From Pseudo-nitzschia pungens (Eukaryota > Bacillariophyta > Bacillariophyceae > Bacillariales > Bacillariaceae): 64,000 bases of DNA. How positions within the stretch are numbered: position 1 is the stretch's first letter; each line of letters begins with the position of its first letter. The notes under the pieces are model-generated. The model saw only the letters and a list, made by a program, of their open reading frames with translations. It had not been told where the DNA came from and searched no databases. Shown piece after piece: positions 8,412 to 20,394 of the stretch. The stretch lies in NCBI GenBank assembly GCA_037355855.1, contig CM074759.1, positions 8,060,001-8,124,000 of the forward strand, read 5' to 3'. Made by a program: the position numbers and the translations under genes.

Positions 8412-11170
8412 ACATATCACTACACAGAATATTCAGTTTTATGCCATGATGATAAGTGCCTTCAAGGTTGAAAAAAAAAACAAATGGAAATCATGCATGG
8501 AGTTCTGTACATAATTTTATTCTAGTATTGGTCTTGGTGTATGGAGATATTTCACCCACATGTATCCTACATGCTACTGCTAGGCCCAGCAGTATGATTA
8601 TGCACCATGGGTGCACACCCGTCTAGCATATCACAGAGCAGTACTACTATGGATTGTATGCTACAGTGCTACAACAGTCTACTATGCTGCATAACTGGTG
8701 CCACAGGGTGCTAGTAATGGGTCTGTATTGGAGCTCAGCCCACTCTTTGGAACGTTCTTCTAGTTTAAAGCCTAAACAAAAGTAACATGCCCAGTACCTC
8801 TTTGACACCACTAACATACCACTACAGTAGAAGCTACCAGCAGTGTGCTCTTAGTATATGCAATAGTGCCTTTGTGGTATCTTTGTTGCCTTGCTCCTTG
8901 CCACCAGCACTCCATGCACCACTGTTGTTATTGCTGTTCCCCTCTAACTCTATTGCCAACAGGCATATATCTTATCAGGTGGTGATAATGGGTTAGGTTC
9001 TAGAGAATCTGGTTGTACACTGAAGAGAAACCTGAGTGAAATATTTAATAATGTGAGATGCTGTTCCAATAGTGTTAACTTGTAGTCTGACTCCATTCAT
9101 CCTTCCAACTAATTGTGCACTGAATCAAAATGAGACTCATAGAGCTGCTGTGTCCCAGGTCTGCTATTAGGCACTCTCTTGTGAAATGATTACTAGTAGC
9201 AAGCCCTGCTGGTTCAGATGGTCAATCTTGGTCATGACCAGATCCAATCCCTAATGGTAAGGAGTGACTTCCAATCCTTATCCTCATTAGGAGCAATCAA
9301 GAGCACCTCAATGATTACTTCATACTTAGTTGGAGGAGAAGTATGAATTCCTCAAGCATTGGAGCTATTCATAAACACAATGTTTAGTTGAGCTGGTTTT
9401 CAATACTTCACATACACATCACGCAGCAATGAAAACGGATGATTTTTAGCACAAAGTAACAGAAAATAACAGAAAATAAACTGAGATTGTGGTATTATTT
9501 TTCAAACATGAATTCTAGGTTGATGACTTTTTCCTTTGTTTCATTCTCCCTCCACCTCTGAATTCACCATTTTGATTTTATTCAAACATTTCTAAGTAGA
9601 ATTCACATAGAAAAGGTGTAAAACTCTAGGGTATCTATTTTGAATATTAAGCAACGGGTAGTAAGAAGTTCAAGTTGCTGTCACTACAGCATTTTTGGTG
9701 AACAAAACTTCTCCTAACAACATTCACAAATCTTGGTTGATGTTGAGCTCAGTGAATTCAACATGCCAGGAAAAGATCTGCACTCAATTTAAGGGAGACA
9801 ATAAAATGCCCTCCCATCCTCCTATTGCAGTATGCAGATGAATCTTTGAGAACCCTCCTGCGAAGTGAACAAGATTGTATTTAAGGAAAACCACATTCAC
9901 ATGGTGATTAGATCATACACAGTGATACTGATTCAAACATTTCTTTTTAAGAAACTCCTCTTCACGCTTCCACATATATGCTTCATCCAACTGGACAAGT
10001 CCCAACCTACACACTAGTGATGCTTAGTACCGTACCCTAATACCAGTACCTTCTCGGTGATGCCCTCCATATACTACTAGTATCATCAGGGCCAGACAGG
10101 CAGTAGTAGAGGTTTGTACTTCGTAGTGAAACTTGATTTTGAAAGAACTGAATGGTGCTCAGCCATACCGTACGGTAACCTCGATTACTCTAGTAATAAT
10201 ATTTTTTTGTTTTTGTTCATTATGTTCCATTGGTATTACGAATTACGAAGTACTCTTACTTCGTATTTCGGAGGAAAAATGACGTGAAATCTTTTATTAT
10301 CAGTGGTAAGATTTACACTTTTGATTAACACTACGTACTAACCTTAAAACCTTACCGTTCCTATCACCAACACGTTCGGTAAGAAATAAGAAAGCAATGC
10401 TTATGTCACGGACCAGAAGTCGTGCCGTCGAAAGAATACGTATTACAAGTAAGGTTTACCAGTAGTACTAGTAATACTAGTAAATACAAGCACTCCTACC
10501 CTTTTTCTGTATGATTATTGACCTATCTTGACAATAAAAGAATACAAGTAAGCCTTACTTCTTAATGATTTTGAGCCTAGCTCATCTACCTGGTTTGAAT
10601 GACACTTCGAATCGTGGAGAATCCTTGAAAATAAAATAATGTGATCTCACTATCACAATATTTAATTTCCTCGGTTTATAAGTCCTACACAATATGGCAC
10701 TGACATTCCCTCTCTGTACGAATCTCAGCTGACATTACTTTCCATGTCACTGATAATCCTGTAAGACACAACGGTGGAATGGCGAACCATCGGTATCGAG
10801 AAGCGTTTTCATATTTATAATTCTGTGAAGACTGATATCTCTGAGATATCGAGATTAGAAAAGGATATTACAAGCAGTAATCGGAATCGCAAATGCTTAA
10901 ATAATAATTTGAAAAGTAGGCATATATATGTATATGCTATGGAAATAGGATTCGATAGATGGTAGCTCGATTCAAAGATGGTTGTTGAGCCTACAAAGCG
11001 CGGCATCTACCCTTTGTTCCAACCTCTTTGGTACCGTACGGTATTGTTGGAGCCGAAAGAATCAGAAGAAAAATACTGTACGGTGAGATGGATTCTTCAG
11101 GAGGTGCAACTGCGCGTAATTTATGAGATACCAAGCCTTTTGCAAAGCATAAGAAAGAGTTTCGAACAGA
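8412..11170. other. Intergenic, repeat-derived, no gene seen
   Basis: No credible coding region. A dispersed repeat occupies about 8740-8950 (see separate entry). The rest is AT-rich with CTACTACTAG-like and GTACGGTAA-like words. The last ~400 bases are presumably the promoter region of the TPR-like gene at 11171. Confidence 0.5.
8740..8950. repeat. Dispersed repeat, diverged copy also near 60.5-60.8 kb
   Basis: Shares order and wording with 60525-60745: 'CACTCTTTGGAA', 'AAAGCCT', 'AACAT/ACATCATGCCC', then 'CTTTGTTACC/CTTTGTTGCC' and a TGTTGTT-rich stretch. The identity is moderate with small indels, indicating an old dispersed family. No ORF or terminal structure is seen. Confidence 0.45.
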
Positions 11171-12163
11171 ATGCAGCATCAACGGATTCGCGACACCACC
11201 GCGTACGGCACCGTGCCTTCCTTCAGAGGCAAAGAAATGTATCCGCCCCATCTCTTAGCACAGAAGCTCAACAATAAGGCTTCCTTTTTGATCACGATAA
11301 AGGATTACGATGGAGGTATCGAGCTATTGACAAAAGCCTTGCAGCTGACAGATATAAATCTGGCAGTTGATCAAAAGAAGCAACAATGCTTGCGCAAATG
11401 TTGCAGGCTAGAAGCGAGCCTTACAATGGACAGGCAGTCATTTTCAACTATTATGGAGAGCGAGAGAAAAGGATGCATTAGTGACAAGTTCAGCGACAGA
11501 TGCCGACCTTCGATACCATGTTCTGCATGCGGTGGATATACGGAATGTGATCGAGTTTACAATTGTTTTGAATGCCACCATCAACCACAAAATTCATTCG
11601 CCGAGTCACCTATTGTTGATGGGAGAGAAGTAGGATTTGTTTTTGATCGACCATTACTCGTGAACCATCACAGTATCGAGGAGGGACACTTCATGGGGAT
11701 AACTCTGTCTCTGATCATCCTATTCAACCTATCACTTGCGCACCATCTCAAAGCAGTATCATCAGTTGATGTCAAGTCAAAATCCAAAATGTTGGAATCT
11801 CTATCACCTTCAAATTTGCAAGTTCTACAACAAGCACTACAGCTGTACGAACTGGCATATCAACTTCACATCGACTACATTCGAAAATTACCGATACAGT
11901 CTGCAGATTTAGTACAATCAGAAGAACACAACCGCAACATCGGATCTCTTCGTTTCACAATGATCATATCCAATAACCTCGGCGAGATCCATAGGGTAGT
12001 GGGCAATTTTGCAAAACACAAAATGTGTTTGGAGCATCTCTTGAGTGCCATTATGTACATGGTAGATTGCAACGTTGTACTCATGGATTCTGCTGAAATG
12101 GATGGGTTCTATCACAACGTATCACCAATAATGCTGAACGGCTATTGCGCAAAAGCCGCATAG
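11171..12163 (+). CDS. TPR-like protein of a diatom multigene family (330 aa)
   Basis: Uncharacterised protein. Helical-repeat features are visible: 'LNNKASFLITIKDYDGGIELLTKAL' (about 33-57) resembles a TPR helix pair. The later blocks 'LIILFNLSLAHHLKA', 'ALQLYELAYQL' and 'ISNNLGEIHRVVGNFAKHKMCLEHLLSAIMYMVD' are hallmarks of a large diatom family that I recognise but cannot name functionally. A Cys-rich stretch lies at about 110-140 (CSACGGYTECDRVYNCFEC). The ATG at 11171 is the first in frame; the Met at residue 22 is an alternative because family similarity begins there. The frame is intact with no intron. It stands alone between non-coding regions, so context gives no functional clue. Confidence 0.75.
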   Translation: MQHQRIRDTTAYGTVPSFRGKEMYPPHLLAQKLNNKASFLITIKDYDGGIELLTKALQLTDINLAVDQKKQQCLRKCCRLEASLTMDRQSFSTIMESERKGCISDKFSDRCRPSIPCSACGGYTECDRVYNCFECHHQPQNSFAESPIVDGREVGFVFDRPLLVNHHSIEEGHFMGITLSLIILFNLSLAHHLKAVSSVDVKSKSKMLESLSPSNLQVLQQALQLYELAYQLHIDYIRKLPIQSADLVQSEEHNRNIGSLRFTMIISNNLGEIHRVVGNFAKHKMCLEHLLSAIMYMVDCNVVLMDSAEMDGFYHNVSPIMLNGYCAKAA

Positions 12164-13244
12164 GAACGAATGCGTCGAATACATTCATCATACATACATG
12201 ATGGTCTAGACGGAAAACACAAGTTGTGTAAATTTAGTGTATCAACGTGTTAACAATCATACCAAAAATTCTATACAGAAAGACATTCTATCTCTGTACT
12301 AGCTTTCTTCTACTCATACCGCTGACTGCACAGGAAAAAAGAACCGCAGGAACAGAGACTCCTTTTCTCGTTTGAATCCGGTTGACAAACCTGTTACTAT
12401 GAATAACGTGAGTTTCTGGTTTTGGGTGCCTGGATCGCGTCACTTCTCGGGTCTGCTGCAGGTTTCAACAATGATGTCAAAATTTGACAACGATAAATCT
12501 ATTAAAATTATTACTTTTAAATCTCAAATACCGTACGTGTACTTCAATTTATGCCTAAGTAATCAAACTACTCGTACTCTGTCTTGTCGGAGATAAGATT
12601 TTGAGACTTGGTTCAAAACACAATAGGTCTCTCTTCATGAGGTTCCAAAAGGAACAATTCCGTCAGGGTCAATTCTCTCTGCATGCATTTTCAACAATCG
12701 AATTTTTAATACGTATTTTTAATAATGCTATTAGGCATAAATCGTTCACAGGGCATTCTCCACGAATAGAATTAATAGCCTTCACAATTGAGACAAAATT
12801 ACAATGAATTCGTCATCATGAGGCAATATATCAACGACTATCTTTCATTAAATAATCATATTCCATTGAAGTGTTCGGATTCAAAAAGAACGAAAGAATG
12901 AACAATAACTTCTATCATTCTTTTTAAGGTACCGCTACCTAACGTTAAAATCAGATACAAATCAAAAAATCATTTTGTTTTCAACGGTAACCTTAAACCT
13001 TAAGTTTATGTTTTCAATTTTCAATCAACGAAGTAAAATCAGGGGTCATAAAATCATAAAATGGGGTAACCTTAGTAATAGTATCTTATTAGTACTACTA
13101 CGTAATATTAACGATAGAATCAATCCTACCTTATGCGGTATTTTACGAAGAGTAGTAGGAATAATTGGGTACGAGTACTACCTACTGTAATTACTTTACG
13201 GTAGAGCAACATGCTTCGAACGGTGGTAATCTTAGGGAAGAAGT
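12164..13244. other. Intergenic, no gene seen
   Basis: AT-rich sequence with no ORF over 75 codons and no recognisable RNA gene. Words such as GGTAACCTTA and TACGGTA appear towards the right end, before the foldback element. Confidence 0.5.
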
Positions 13245-13254
13245 AACTCAAGTC
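13245..13254. repeat. Left 10-bp target duplication of the foldback element
   Basis: AACTCAAGTC here and at 15202-15211, immediately outside the two inverted-repeat ends. Confidence 0.85.
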
Positions 13255-13481
13255 GGCGCTCGGAACGCAGATACGACAAATGAAGTCGAAGGGAACGCAG
13301 ATAGGGTACTTTTGGTTGGAATTCTTTGGTCGGTACGCTAATAGGGTAATAAACCAAAATGGGGATAAATTTGGTACGCAGATCTGGTAATGAAACAGAT
13401 GATATTTTGCACTATATGCTTGACAGTTTTTAACAGTACTAGGGCAATATTGCGTGCATCGGGAGAAAAACACGCACGGTG

Positions 13482-13570
13482 CATGGTAACATGCACGATA
13501 ACATGCACAGTAACATGCACGATAACATGCACGGTAACATGCAAGGTAACATGCACGGTAACATGCAAAA
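13482..13570. repeat. 12-bp minisatellite in the left arm
   Basis: About seven units of TAACATGCACGG and variants (A/G changes at the last positions). The reverse complement, TGTTACCGTGCA-type, recurs in the right arm near 14727-14755 and 14928-14966. A sister variant with GTTCGGATGCAT units occupies about 14884-14926. Confidence 0.85.
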
Positions 13571-13989
13571 TGGGTACAAACGGGTTCAAACGGGTTCAAA
13601 CGGGTTCAAACGGGTACAGCAACCGGTTTCAAAGGGGTTCAAACGGTAAGATTTTTGAATCTACGTGTTAAATTTTTAACGATTAATCCGGTCGACCCGG
13701 TACTTAACTATTGACCGGGTAAACTTTCAATACTAATTAGAATATTTAAGACGGAGATTCAAATTAATACGTAGAAAACATTTTAATTATCGTATTGACG
13801 GTGGGAAATTGTTACTTAAGGTATTTTTTGTTAGTACCGTGCATGTTAATGTGCATGTTATCGTGCATGTTATCGTGCATGCTATCGTGCATCTTAAGTT
13901 AGTTAAAAATTTAACACGTAGATTCAAAAATCTTCTGTACCGGGCGGACGAGGTACAAACGGGTAGTACAGACCGGTTGACCCGGTCAT

Positions 13990-14110
13990 AGTCGAACCCG
14001 GTGGCAGTACCCGTTTGTACCGGTTTGTACCCGTTTGTACTGGTTTGTACCCGTTTGTACCTGTTTGTACCGGTTAGTACCCATTTGTACCGGGTTGTAC
14101 TACCAGGTTG
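13990..14110. repeat. 11-bp GTTTGTACCC tandem words
   Basis: Imperfect tandem repeats built on 'CCGTTTGTACC' with C/G/T variants in the middle of the foldback element. The same word in reverse complement (GGGTACAAACGG) flanks it at 13573-13620 and 14145-14220. Confidence 0.75.
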
Positions 14111-15201
14111 ACCGGTTTGTACCGGGTTGACCGGGTATTAACCCGGTACAAACGGGTAGAGTTTTTGCAGTAGAAACCAGTACTGCAAAAAAAACCGGTT
14201 CAAACGGGTACAAACGGGTAGAGTTTTTGCAGTAGAAACCAGTACTGCAAAAAAGTTAGCAACCGGTACTACAACCGGGTTTGCAACCATATGCATGGTA
14301 ACATGCACAGTAACATGAATGGTAACAAAAAATACCTTAAGTACCAAGTCACCGGGAAATATCAATCAACGTATTAAATTTTCAATACACATTAGAACAT
14401 TTAAGATGGAGATTCAATTGAACACGGTCCACCCGAGTTAATAGTTAAAAATTTAACACGTATATTCAAAAAGGTACTTACAATTTAACACGCAGATTCA
14501 AAAATCTTCTACAAACGATGACCCAGTTGACCCCGTCAACCCGGTACAACCTGGCCGGTCGTTCGGTCGGTCAGTCGGTCAACCCGGTACAACCCGGCCG
14601 GTCAGTCGGTCGGTCAACCCGCAACTGGGCAGTCCACCGGGTACCCGGTTGCAGTACCGGTTTGAAACCGGTTGTAGTACCCGTTTGAACCCGTTTGAAC
14701 CCGTTTGAACCCGTTTGTACCCATTTTGCATGTTACCGTGCATGTTACCGTGCATGGGTCGGGCCGCCCAGTACAGAAGATTTTTGAATTTACGTGTTAA
14801 ACTTTTAACTATTAATACGGTGATTGATATTTACCGTTGATAGTCTGAAATCGTTACTTAAGGTATTTTTTGTTCCCGTGCATGTTCGGATGCATGTTCG
14901 GATGCATGTTCGGATGCATGTTCGGATGCATGTTACCGTGCATGTTACCGTGCATGTTACCGTGCATCTCCCGGTGCACGCAATATTGCCCTGGTTCTGT
15001 TAAATACTGTTGAGGATGATTAAAATACTACATTACTGCATATGTTCATATAGTGACTGTTTTCAATACCAGATCTGCGTACCGAATTTATCCCCATTTT
15101 GGTTTATTACCCTATTAGCGTACCGACCAAAGAATTCCAACCAAAAGTACCCTATCTGCGTTCCCTTCGACTTCATTTGTCGTATCTGCGTTCCAGGCGC
15201 C

Positions 15202-15211
15202 AACTCAAGTC
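15202..15211. repeat. Right 10-bp target duplication of the foldback element
   Basis: Exact AACTCAAGTC match to 13245-13254. Confidence 0.85.
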
Positions 15212-15875
15212 TGTTAGCTTTTTCCAGAAGTGTTTACAATACGGGTAAGCTTACGTACAGGTAAGGTTAACGGTAGTATGATGATTGGAGTAATCCTTAC
15301 GGTAAGATTAACCCTAGTCATATTACTGTAATAGAGCTCTGCTGTACATGTACCGGTAACCTTACGCTTTTTGGATAGTTCCCATTGTTTGGGTTGTTCT
15401 TTTTTTAAAAAAAAATAATACGTTACCGAACACCTTGTGGATTTGGTGGCAACCATATTCGACCAACTTCTGCTCAGCGGACGAAGTCAAAAATAGTGTG
15501 GTCGTCGTTTCGTCTCGAGAAAGACACACAATGTACCACAAGAGAAAACGAGGAACCTAATACAGATAACGCTACAAAAGGTGGGGTGTCCGCAGTCGGA
15601 TCACGTTCCTGCCAGCGAGCAACGCAAATCGTGTATGTTTGTTTGGTTTCTTTCGTCTTATAGAATTACAGTAGTACAGTATTCATTACGTGTGTGTCTT
15701 TGCGTGTTTGCAAGGCGAGTGGCTCGCGCCCAAGGCGGCTGTCCGGAGTGCAAGACCTGCCCACAACGCCCAGCGAGCTTGCTGCATTTCGGTATCGGTC
15801 TTCGTCCCCCTTCCGGCAATCGCGCACCGCATCGTTGGTCATTGTCATCCTATTGCAATAGCAGAAAACATCCTA
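15212..15875. other. Intergenic, downstream of the Lys-rich gene
   Basis: No credible gene. GTAA/TTAC words and an A/T run near 15400-15420 are present. It contains the 3' flank of the minus-strand gene that ends at 15876. Confidence 0.45.
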
Positions 15876-16352
15876 TCATATCTTGTCCACCTTGGAAAAG
15901 GTTCCCCCACCCAGGTGCTGGCGCAGTGCCTCCCGTTCGACGGCAAGGTCGTTTTCCTTCTTTGTCTTGGGTTGCATCATTCCCGAGAGAATCGACGAAA
16001 ACTTCTTCTTCTTCGTTGTTTTCTTCTTGAGTGTCTTCTTGGCCTTGATCGGTATTTTGTGGTCCTTCTTGGCCTTGCTGGTGGTAGACAACGGAGGAAT
16101 CGCACTGTCATTCGCACTCTCCTTCGGACATGCATTAGCGTTCTCGAGGGAGCACGTAGCCGCCGGAGTCGAGCCGGCGAGGGGTCGCTTCAGTGGGAGC
16201 AGACGGGAATCACCGTCCTGCGGCGTTTTCTGTTCGGTCTTGAAGCAGGGGGCATCCGGGACGGCCGAGGTGGTCCCGCTCGATTCGGTGAGAGGATTTG
16301 CTTGGGGAGGGCGAGCGGCGGAGGCTCCGTGTTCGTGATTCGATGGTGTCAT
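15876..16352 (-). CDS. Small Lys-rich conserved protein with C-terminal GGGTFSKVDKI
   Basis: 158-aa protein of unknown function. The N-terminal ~75 residues are Pro/Ala/Ser-rich and probably disordered. Residues ~90-120 are strongly basic (K-A-K-K-T-L-K-K-K-T-T-K-K-K-K), followed by 'FSSILSGMMQPKTKK', a charged helix 'ENDLAVEREALRQHL' and the C-terminus 'GGGTFSKVDKI'. I recall that ending from other small eukaryotic proteins but cannot attach a function. I chose the ATG at 16352 ('MTPSNHEHG'); the open frame extends upstream to 16466, but that part is Phe/His/Arg-rich and looks untranslated. A nuclear or nucleolar location is plausible from the basic tract, by inference only. Confidence 0.65.
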   Translation of the reverse strand: MTPSNHEHGASAARPPQANPLTESSGTTSAVPDAPCFKTEQKTPQDGDSRLLPLKRPLAGSTPAATCSLENANACPKESANDSAIPPLSTTSKAKKDHKIPIKAKKTLKKKTTKKKKFSSILSGMMQPKTKKENDLAVEREALRQHLGGGTFSKVDKI

Positions 16353-17796
16353 GGTGTGGATGAACTTCAATGAATTGAATTGATTGATCCGTTTGAAATG
16401 CAAACGAACCGAGATGTGTCGTGTCGTGTCGTGTCTGGATCGAAATATGTCGCAGAAGAGAATCACCGACTTCGAGCAGGGGGCACGTTCAACAAAAAAT
16501 CGGTGGTGTCCTGGTGGATGGTTTTAACTTTCACTGCAAGGAGATTGAAGGAAGAATTGTATACCAATCGTTACGTTGGGTTGAAACAATTTTTGTGATC
16601 CCTGTTGGTGTGCAATTCCCGATCGTCTTCTGAAATTGGTTGTTCTGGCGTGTATTCGAGTGAAATAGAAAAAACTAGTAGAAGTTTATCGTTTGTTCGG
16701 AAACGTTGTGGGATGCGACTGGAGCGATGGAACACACGGTTCCTTTCTTTCGATTGTGGTTCCCTTTTGCTTCCGTGCCATGCGATAGGCTCTACGGTAA
16801 CCTTACAGTAGGTTCGACGACGGCGGTTGGAGTATTCTTTGTTTCGTTCAGGTTCCAATACTTTCGTTCTACGTACCATATTGTACGGTACGGTACGGTA
16901 CGAGAAAGGAACCATGCATGTTTGCACGCACGAAAAATGGAAAACGGCGGAATCCCGCGGTTCGGTGTTCCGCAGATGGTGGTAGAGAACCCAGTTGGGG
17001 GACCGAAGGAGGGGCAGACATCGCGGAAGGAAGGTGAGAAACACAATTTTGAACGGCACTAAAAGCATGAATACTGCAGTCGTTGGGTATGATAGAGTGA
17101 TCCAGATCTATTATCTATTTGCTGCGCCCTCCAATTTGAGGCTATTAGTTTCAGGCTTATTATCACAAAGTATTACTTCTATTTATTGAGTTTCAAACCA
17201 ATCGAAAGTGCAGTGAAGTGTGCGGATGAGTTTTTGCGAGTACCGGTACCGGTACGGTAGGTTGTAAGGTTACCGGTAACCTTACCTCGTACGGTACGTT
17301 AAAGACTCGGGGAAAGGAGTGAATGGTTTTGATTGATATTCTTGCGTGAACTTTATGCAACGCACTGTAAGACTTACAGTAGTTTCGTTGAGGTATCGTA
17401 AGTCTTACAATTTTGTTCGTGCCGATAATAGCATCAAAAAATAATGGTAACGTACATAGTACATACGTAAGTTACTACTGAAATAATTTAAAACCATGAA
17501 AACCAAGACGACGCCAAGTTGGCGACGTGGTCCGGTAACTGGAATCTTCATGTTCTCAAGAAAAATAATGGACTTCGACGAATAAGTAGAATTTTAGGAC
17601 GTTGTTCAGATGCGCAACAACTTGTTAATTACGAAGTACGAAGTAACCTCACGACGTATTGGTTTGTTACGATGATACAAGGGGTATGAGCTATGAAGAG
17701 TGCGAACTTCGAGCGGAGGTTCGCTGGTGATAAATCCACTACTATTATTATTACCGACGTAATTTTTGTGGAACGCTGGTTTCAGTCAGACGAATG

Positions 17797-17947
17797 TGTT
17801 GTCGATGCGATGCGATTGGTGATTCGATGTGATTGATTCGATGCGATGCGCTTGATGCGATGCGCTTGATGCGATGTGCGTGATGGTGCGATGCGATTGA
17901 TGCGATGCGATTGATTGATTCGATGCGATGCGATGCGATGCGATGCG
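17797..17947. repeat. GATGC/GATTGATTC microsatellite
   Basis: Imperfect runs of GATGCGATGC interspersed with TTGATTCGATG, ending in a run of GATGC units (about 17921-17947). It creates spurious Arg/His/Ile/Ser open frames on the minus strand. Confidence 0.9.
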
Positions 17948-19477
17948 TGCGTTTCGGTTGGGCCAACCAGTGACATACGTACGAGTACTCGTAATATTAC
18001 GGTGCTGACGTCGTTGATACACGACTCGCTCACTCACACGGTGCATCATCAAAATGAACAGCTCCATAAGCAGCAACCCCGTACGGTAACCTTACGTAAT
18101 TACCGTACCAGACCGAGAGCAGCTGCCAAATAATAACACAAGCAAAAAATGCATCGATGGGGACGAGAAGAATGACAAGAGGCTGGAACCGACCCAATCG
18201 AAGACCTACACTCACGTGACTGGTCGCGTATCGTTTTACTTTTTTTAGCAGTTAAGTTACCCTACAGTAGTACGTAGTATATTTTTTCGGAAAAGAGCTG
18301 TCGTTCACTTGTGATCGCAACGGAGACTTAGAATGTCAAAGTGGCCAGCGTTAAATCCAATGCGACTCCGATAGAAAGAATTATGGGTTCCATACGAATA
18401 CTAAATTACTAGTAGTACAAAACAATCGTTGTCTCCGTAATCGTAGAATAGTTCAGAAGTACGGAGAACCGGTACAAGCACAAACTTATTACTCTGTGTT
18501 CCATAGTGGCGTTGAATATCAGAAGAAAAAATAAATAATAGTGAGAGATAGGAAGTAACCTTACTCCGAAGTAATAAATAGCGGTACACGTACGGTAGAA
18601 AAAAATGACAATGAAATTCGAAAAACATCTCCACAGTTTGGTCGAGATCGTTAATCCATGGTGCGAATCAATCGGAACGAACCGAATGATTCGGGTTCCA
18701 CCAAAGTCTCTACTAACTTATTACTTCTACCGTACGTTGTACGCACTCGTAGGAACCGAAAAGGGGAAATCGAATAGAGTCAACACCGCCACCATAGCGT
18801 ACCGGTATGTTGTACCGTATGTTCAATATGTCTACGAATTTCTGTCTTTTGAAAGAGGACATCATCGTCACAAGTTGAACGTAATAGAATCCAACGTAAG
18901 TAAGTTACCGTAATGAGCCTTCCGCGACGTAAGTCTTACGTATTATTATTATTTTTTGTTCTCTTCAAGAAAAAAAGCAGTCCTGGAGGCTTGTTGAATA
19001 CAGTGAGGTTAATTCGTAATTACTACGAGGTAACTTAACCTTACTACTTCGTACTGGTACGGTAGTATTTAGTATTGCTTTCAATTAATTACGTAGTAGA
19101 AAAAAAATACTGTGTCTATCCGAACATGGGTGGACCCGAAATGTAAGTGTAATCTTACCGTCTTATCCCCACGGTGAAATAAAACAATGAGAAAACTGGA
19201 TTGTTCATGCTTCCTTCCTAGTTGGTTGCGTCAAAAGATTTCGCAAATTCTGCTAGGATTGAAGAAGATAACCACAATGGAAGCATACCATTCCACAATT
19301 TCCCGAAAAGGAAGATTGATGCTAACCCAAGGTTAGGGTGGGTGCATAAAATTGCTGTGGTAGTACCATGGAACAGCAGGAGAGTGCAGGTTGCTGCACC
19401 AGGAGACTTCAGAGGATTGAAATCTTCAAGATGAAGTACTAAAACAACGCAACATTGAGTGGAGACAGCAGTTGGAA

Positions 19478-19556
19478 TTGAACCGGTGACATTGTGCACG
19501 CTGACCACCACACACTTTCCTTTAACTCCACCAAACCTCCAATGTCCGTCACAGCA
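19478..19556 (-). mobile_element. Possible tRNA-derived SINE head
   Basis: On the minus strand an A-box-like TGGTGGAGTTAAAGG is followed about 50 bases later by GGTTCAATTCC, which matches the Pol III B-box. The segment does not fold into a clean tRNA. A similar A-box-like GGTGGTAGCATTAAAAG and a B-box GGTTCGAGTCC lie in the same orientation at about 22890-22990. This fits a tRNA-derived SINE, but I see no target duplication. Confidence 0.35.
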
Positions 19557-20394
19557 ATTACCAATCCGTCCCATTCTGCCATTGGACTGTGAAGATACCT
19601 AACATGCTATGGAGGATGCTAAGGAGGATGCTAAGGATGATGCTGGGTTCATGTGTACTACTATGGCTCTGTAACAGAGCTAAATACCTTAGCCTCTAGC
19701 AGCAGTACTAGTAGTACTAGTACTAACACTATACAGGATGCTTAACTGGTGGTTCTTCTTCCTAAGCAGCAGGCTTTGCAAAATGTCTGCTGTATCATGA
19801 TGCTCCTATTTTCAATGTAAATAATGGTTGTATTTCAAAAAGAGTAAGGGTTAAGTCACTAACATTCATGAGGGGGATACATCCTTGCATGCTTACCAAC
19901 AGGCTTACGTCCGAAAACTGGTTCGCGACCCCTCCCAAGAATTTATTTAGGGGGGTCGCGATTTATTCCTGGCTCATTTTGACGTAGCTCGATTCCTAGC
20001 TCTCTCGCGATTCGCAACCCCAATCGCGACCCAGTTACTACCTCAAAAAAATAAAATTCAAACTCGACCCAAATTTTTTTTCAATCTGACTCATTATTAC
20101 CGACCCTACCATCATTATATATTATGAGACTGTTGCAGAAATTCACTCCCAAAAATTGATTTCTCATCCCGACACAAAGTATTTCCCATCACACCCCTCA
20201 AGAAATTCATCACAAAAATCACAATTATTACCCGAAGCCCAGGAATCGCGACCCCCATGAAAAAAAATTTTGAAACACTATGATGCAAAATATAAGTCTT
20301 TCTTTTGATAAATATTGATACTACTCTAATAATTGTTTATTCTCTGTTCAATTTTCTCACACACGCACACACAAATTTTGGTTCGTTAAAAGAA

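Larger units (their letters stand above)
13255..15201. mobile_element. Foldback / MULE-like non-autonomous DNA element (1947 bp)
   Basis: Ends are long inverted repeats: 13255-13398 matches the reverse complement of 15058-15201 with only a handful of mismatches. Looser inverted similarity continues inward through minisatellites, so most of the element can fold on itself. It carries no transposase-like ORF. A 10-bp duplication flanks it; duplications of 9-11 bp with long terminal inverted repeats are typical of Mutator-like elements. The interior is made of short tandem words: 12-bp TAACATGCACGG-type, 11-bp CGGGTTCAAA/ACCCGTTTGT-type and GGTCAGTCGGTC-type. Confidence 0.82.
16353..19905. other. 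Intergenic with a (GATGC)n microsatellite and GTAAGGTTACC words
   Basis: No credible gene; open frames on either strand have no domain signal. The first several hundred bases are probably the promoter of the minus-strand gene. A GATGC-rich microsatellite sits at 17797-17947 and a possible tRNA-derived element near 19478-19556. Dense palindromic GTAC/GTAA words occur around 17240-17300. Confidence 0.5.

Noticed and set aside
13126..13599. Minus-strand 157-aa ORF with RACYRACYRACY repeats
   Set aside because: It is translation of the foldback element's 12-bp minisatellite plus its inverted-repeat arm.
16571..17068. Minus-strand 165-aa ORF
   Set aside because: No domain or family signal, overlaps open frames on the other strand, and lies in the presumed promoter region of the Lys-rich gene.
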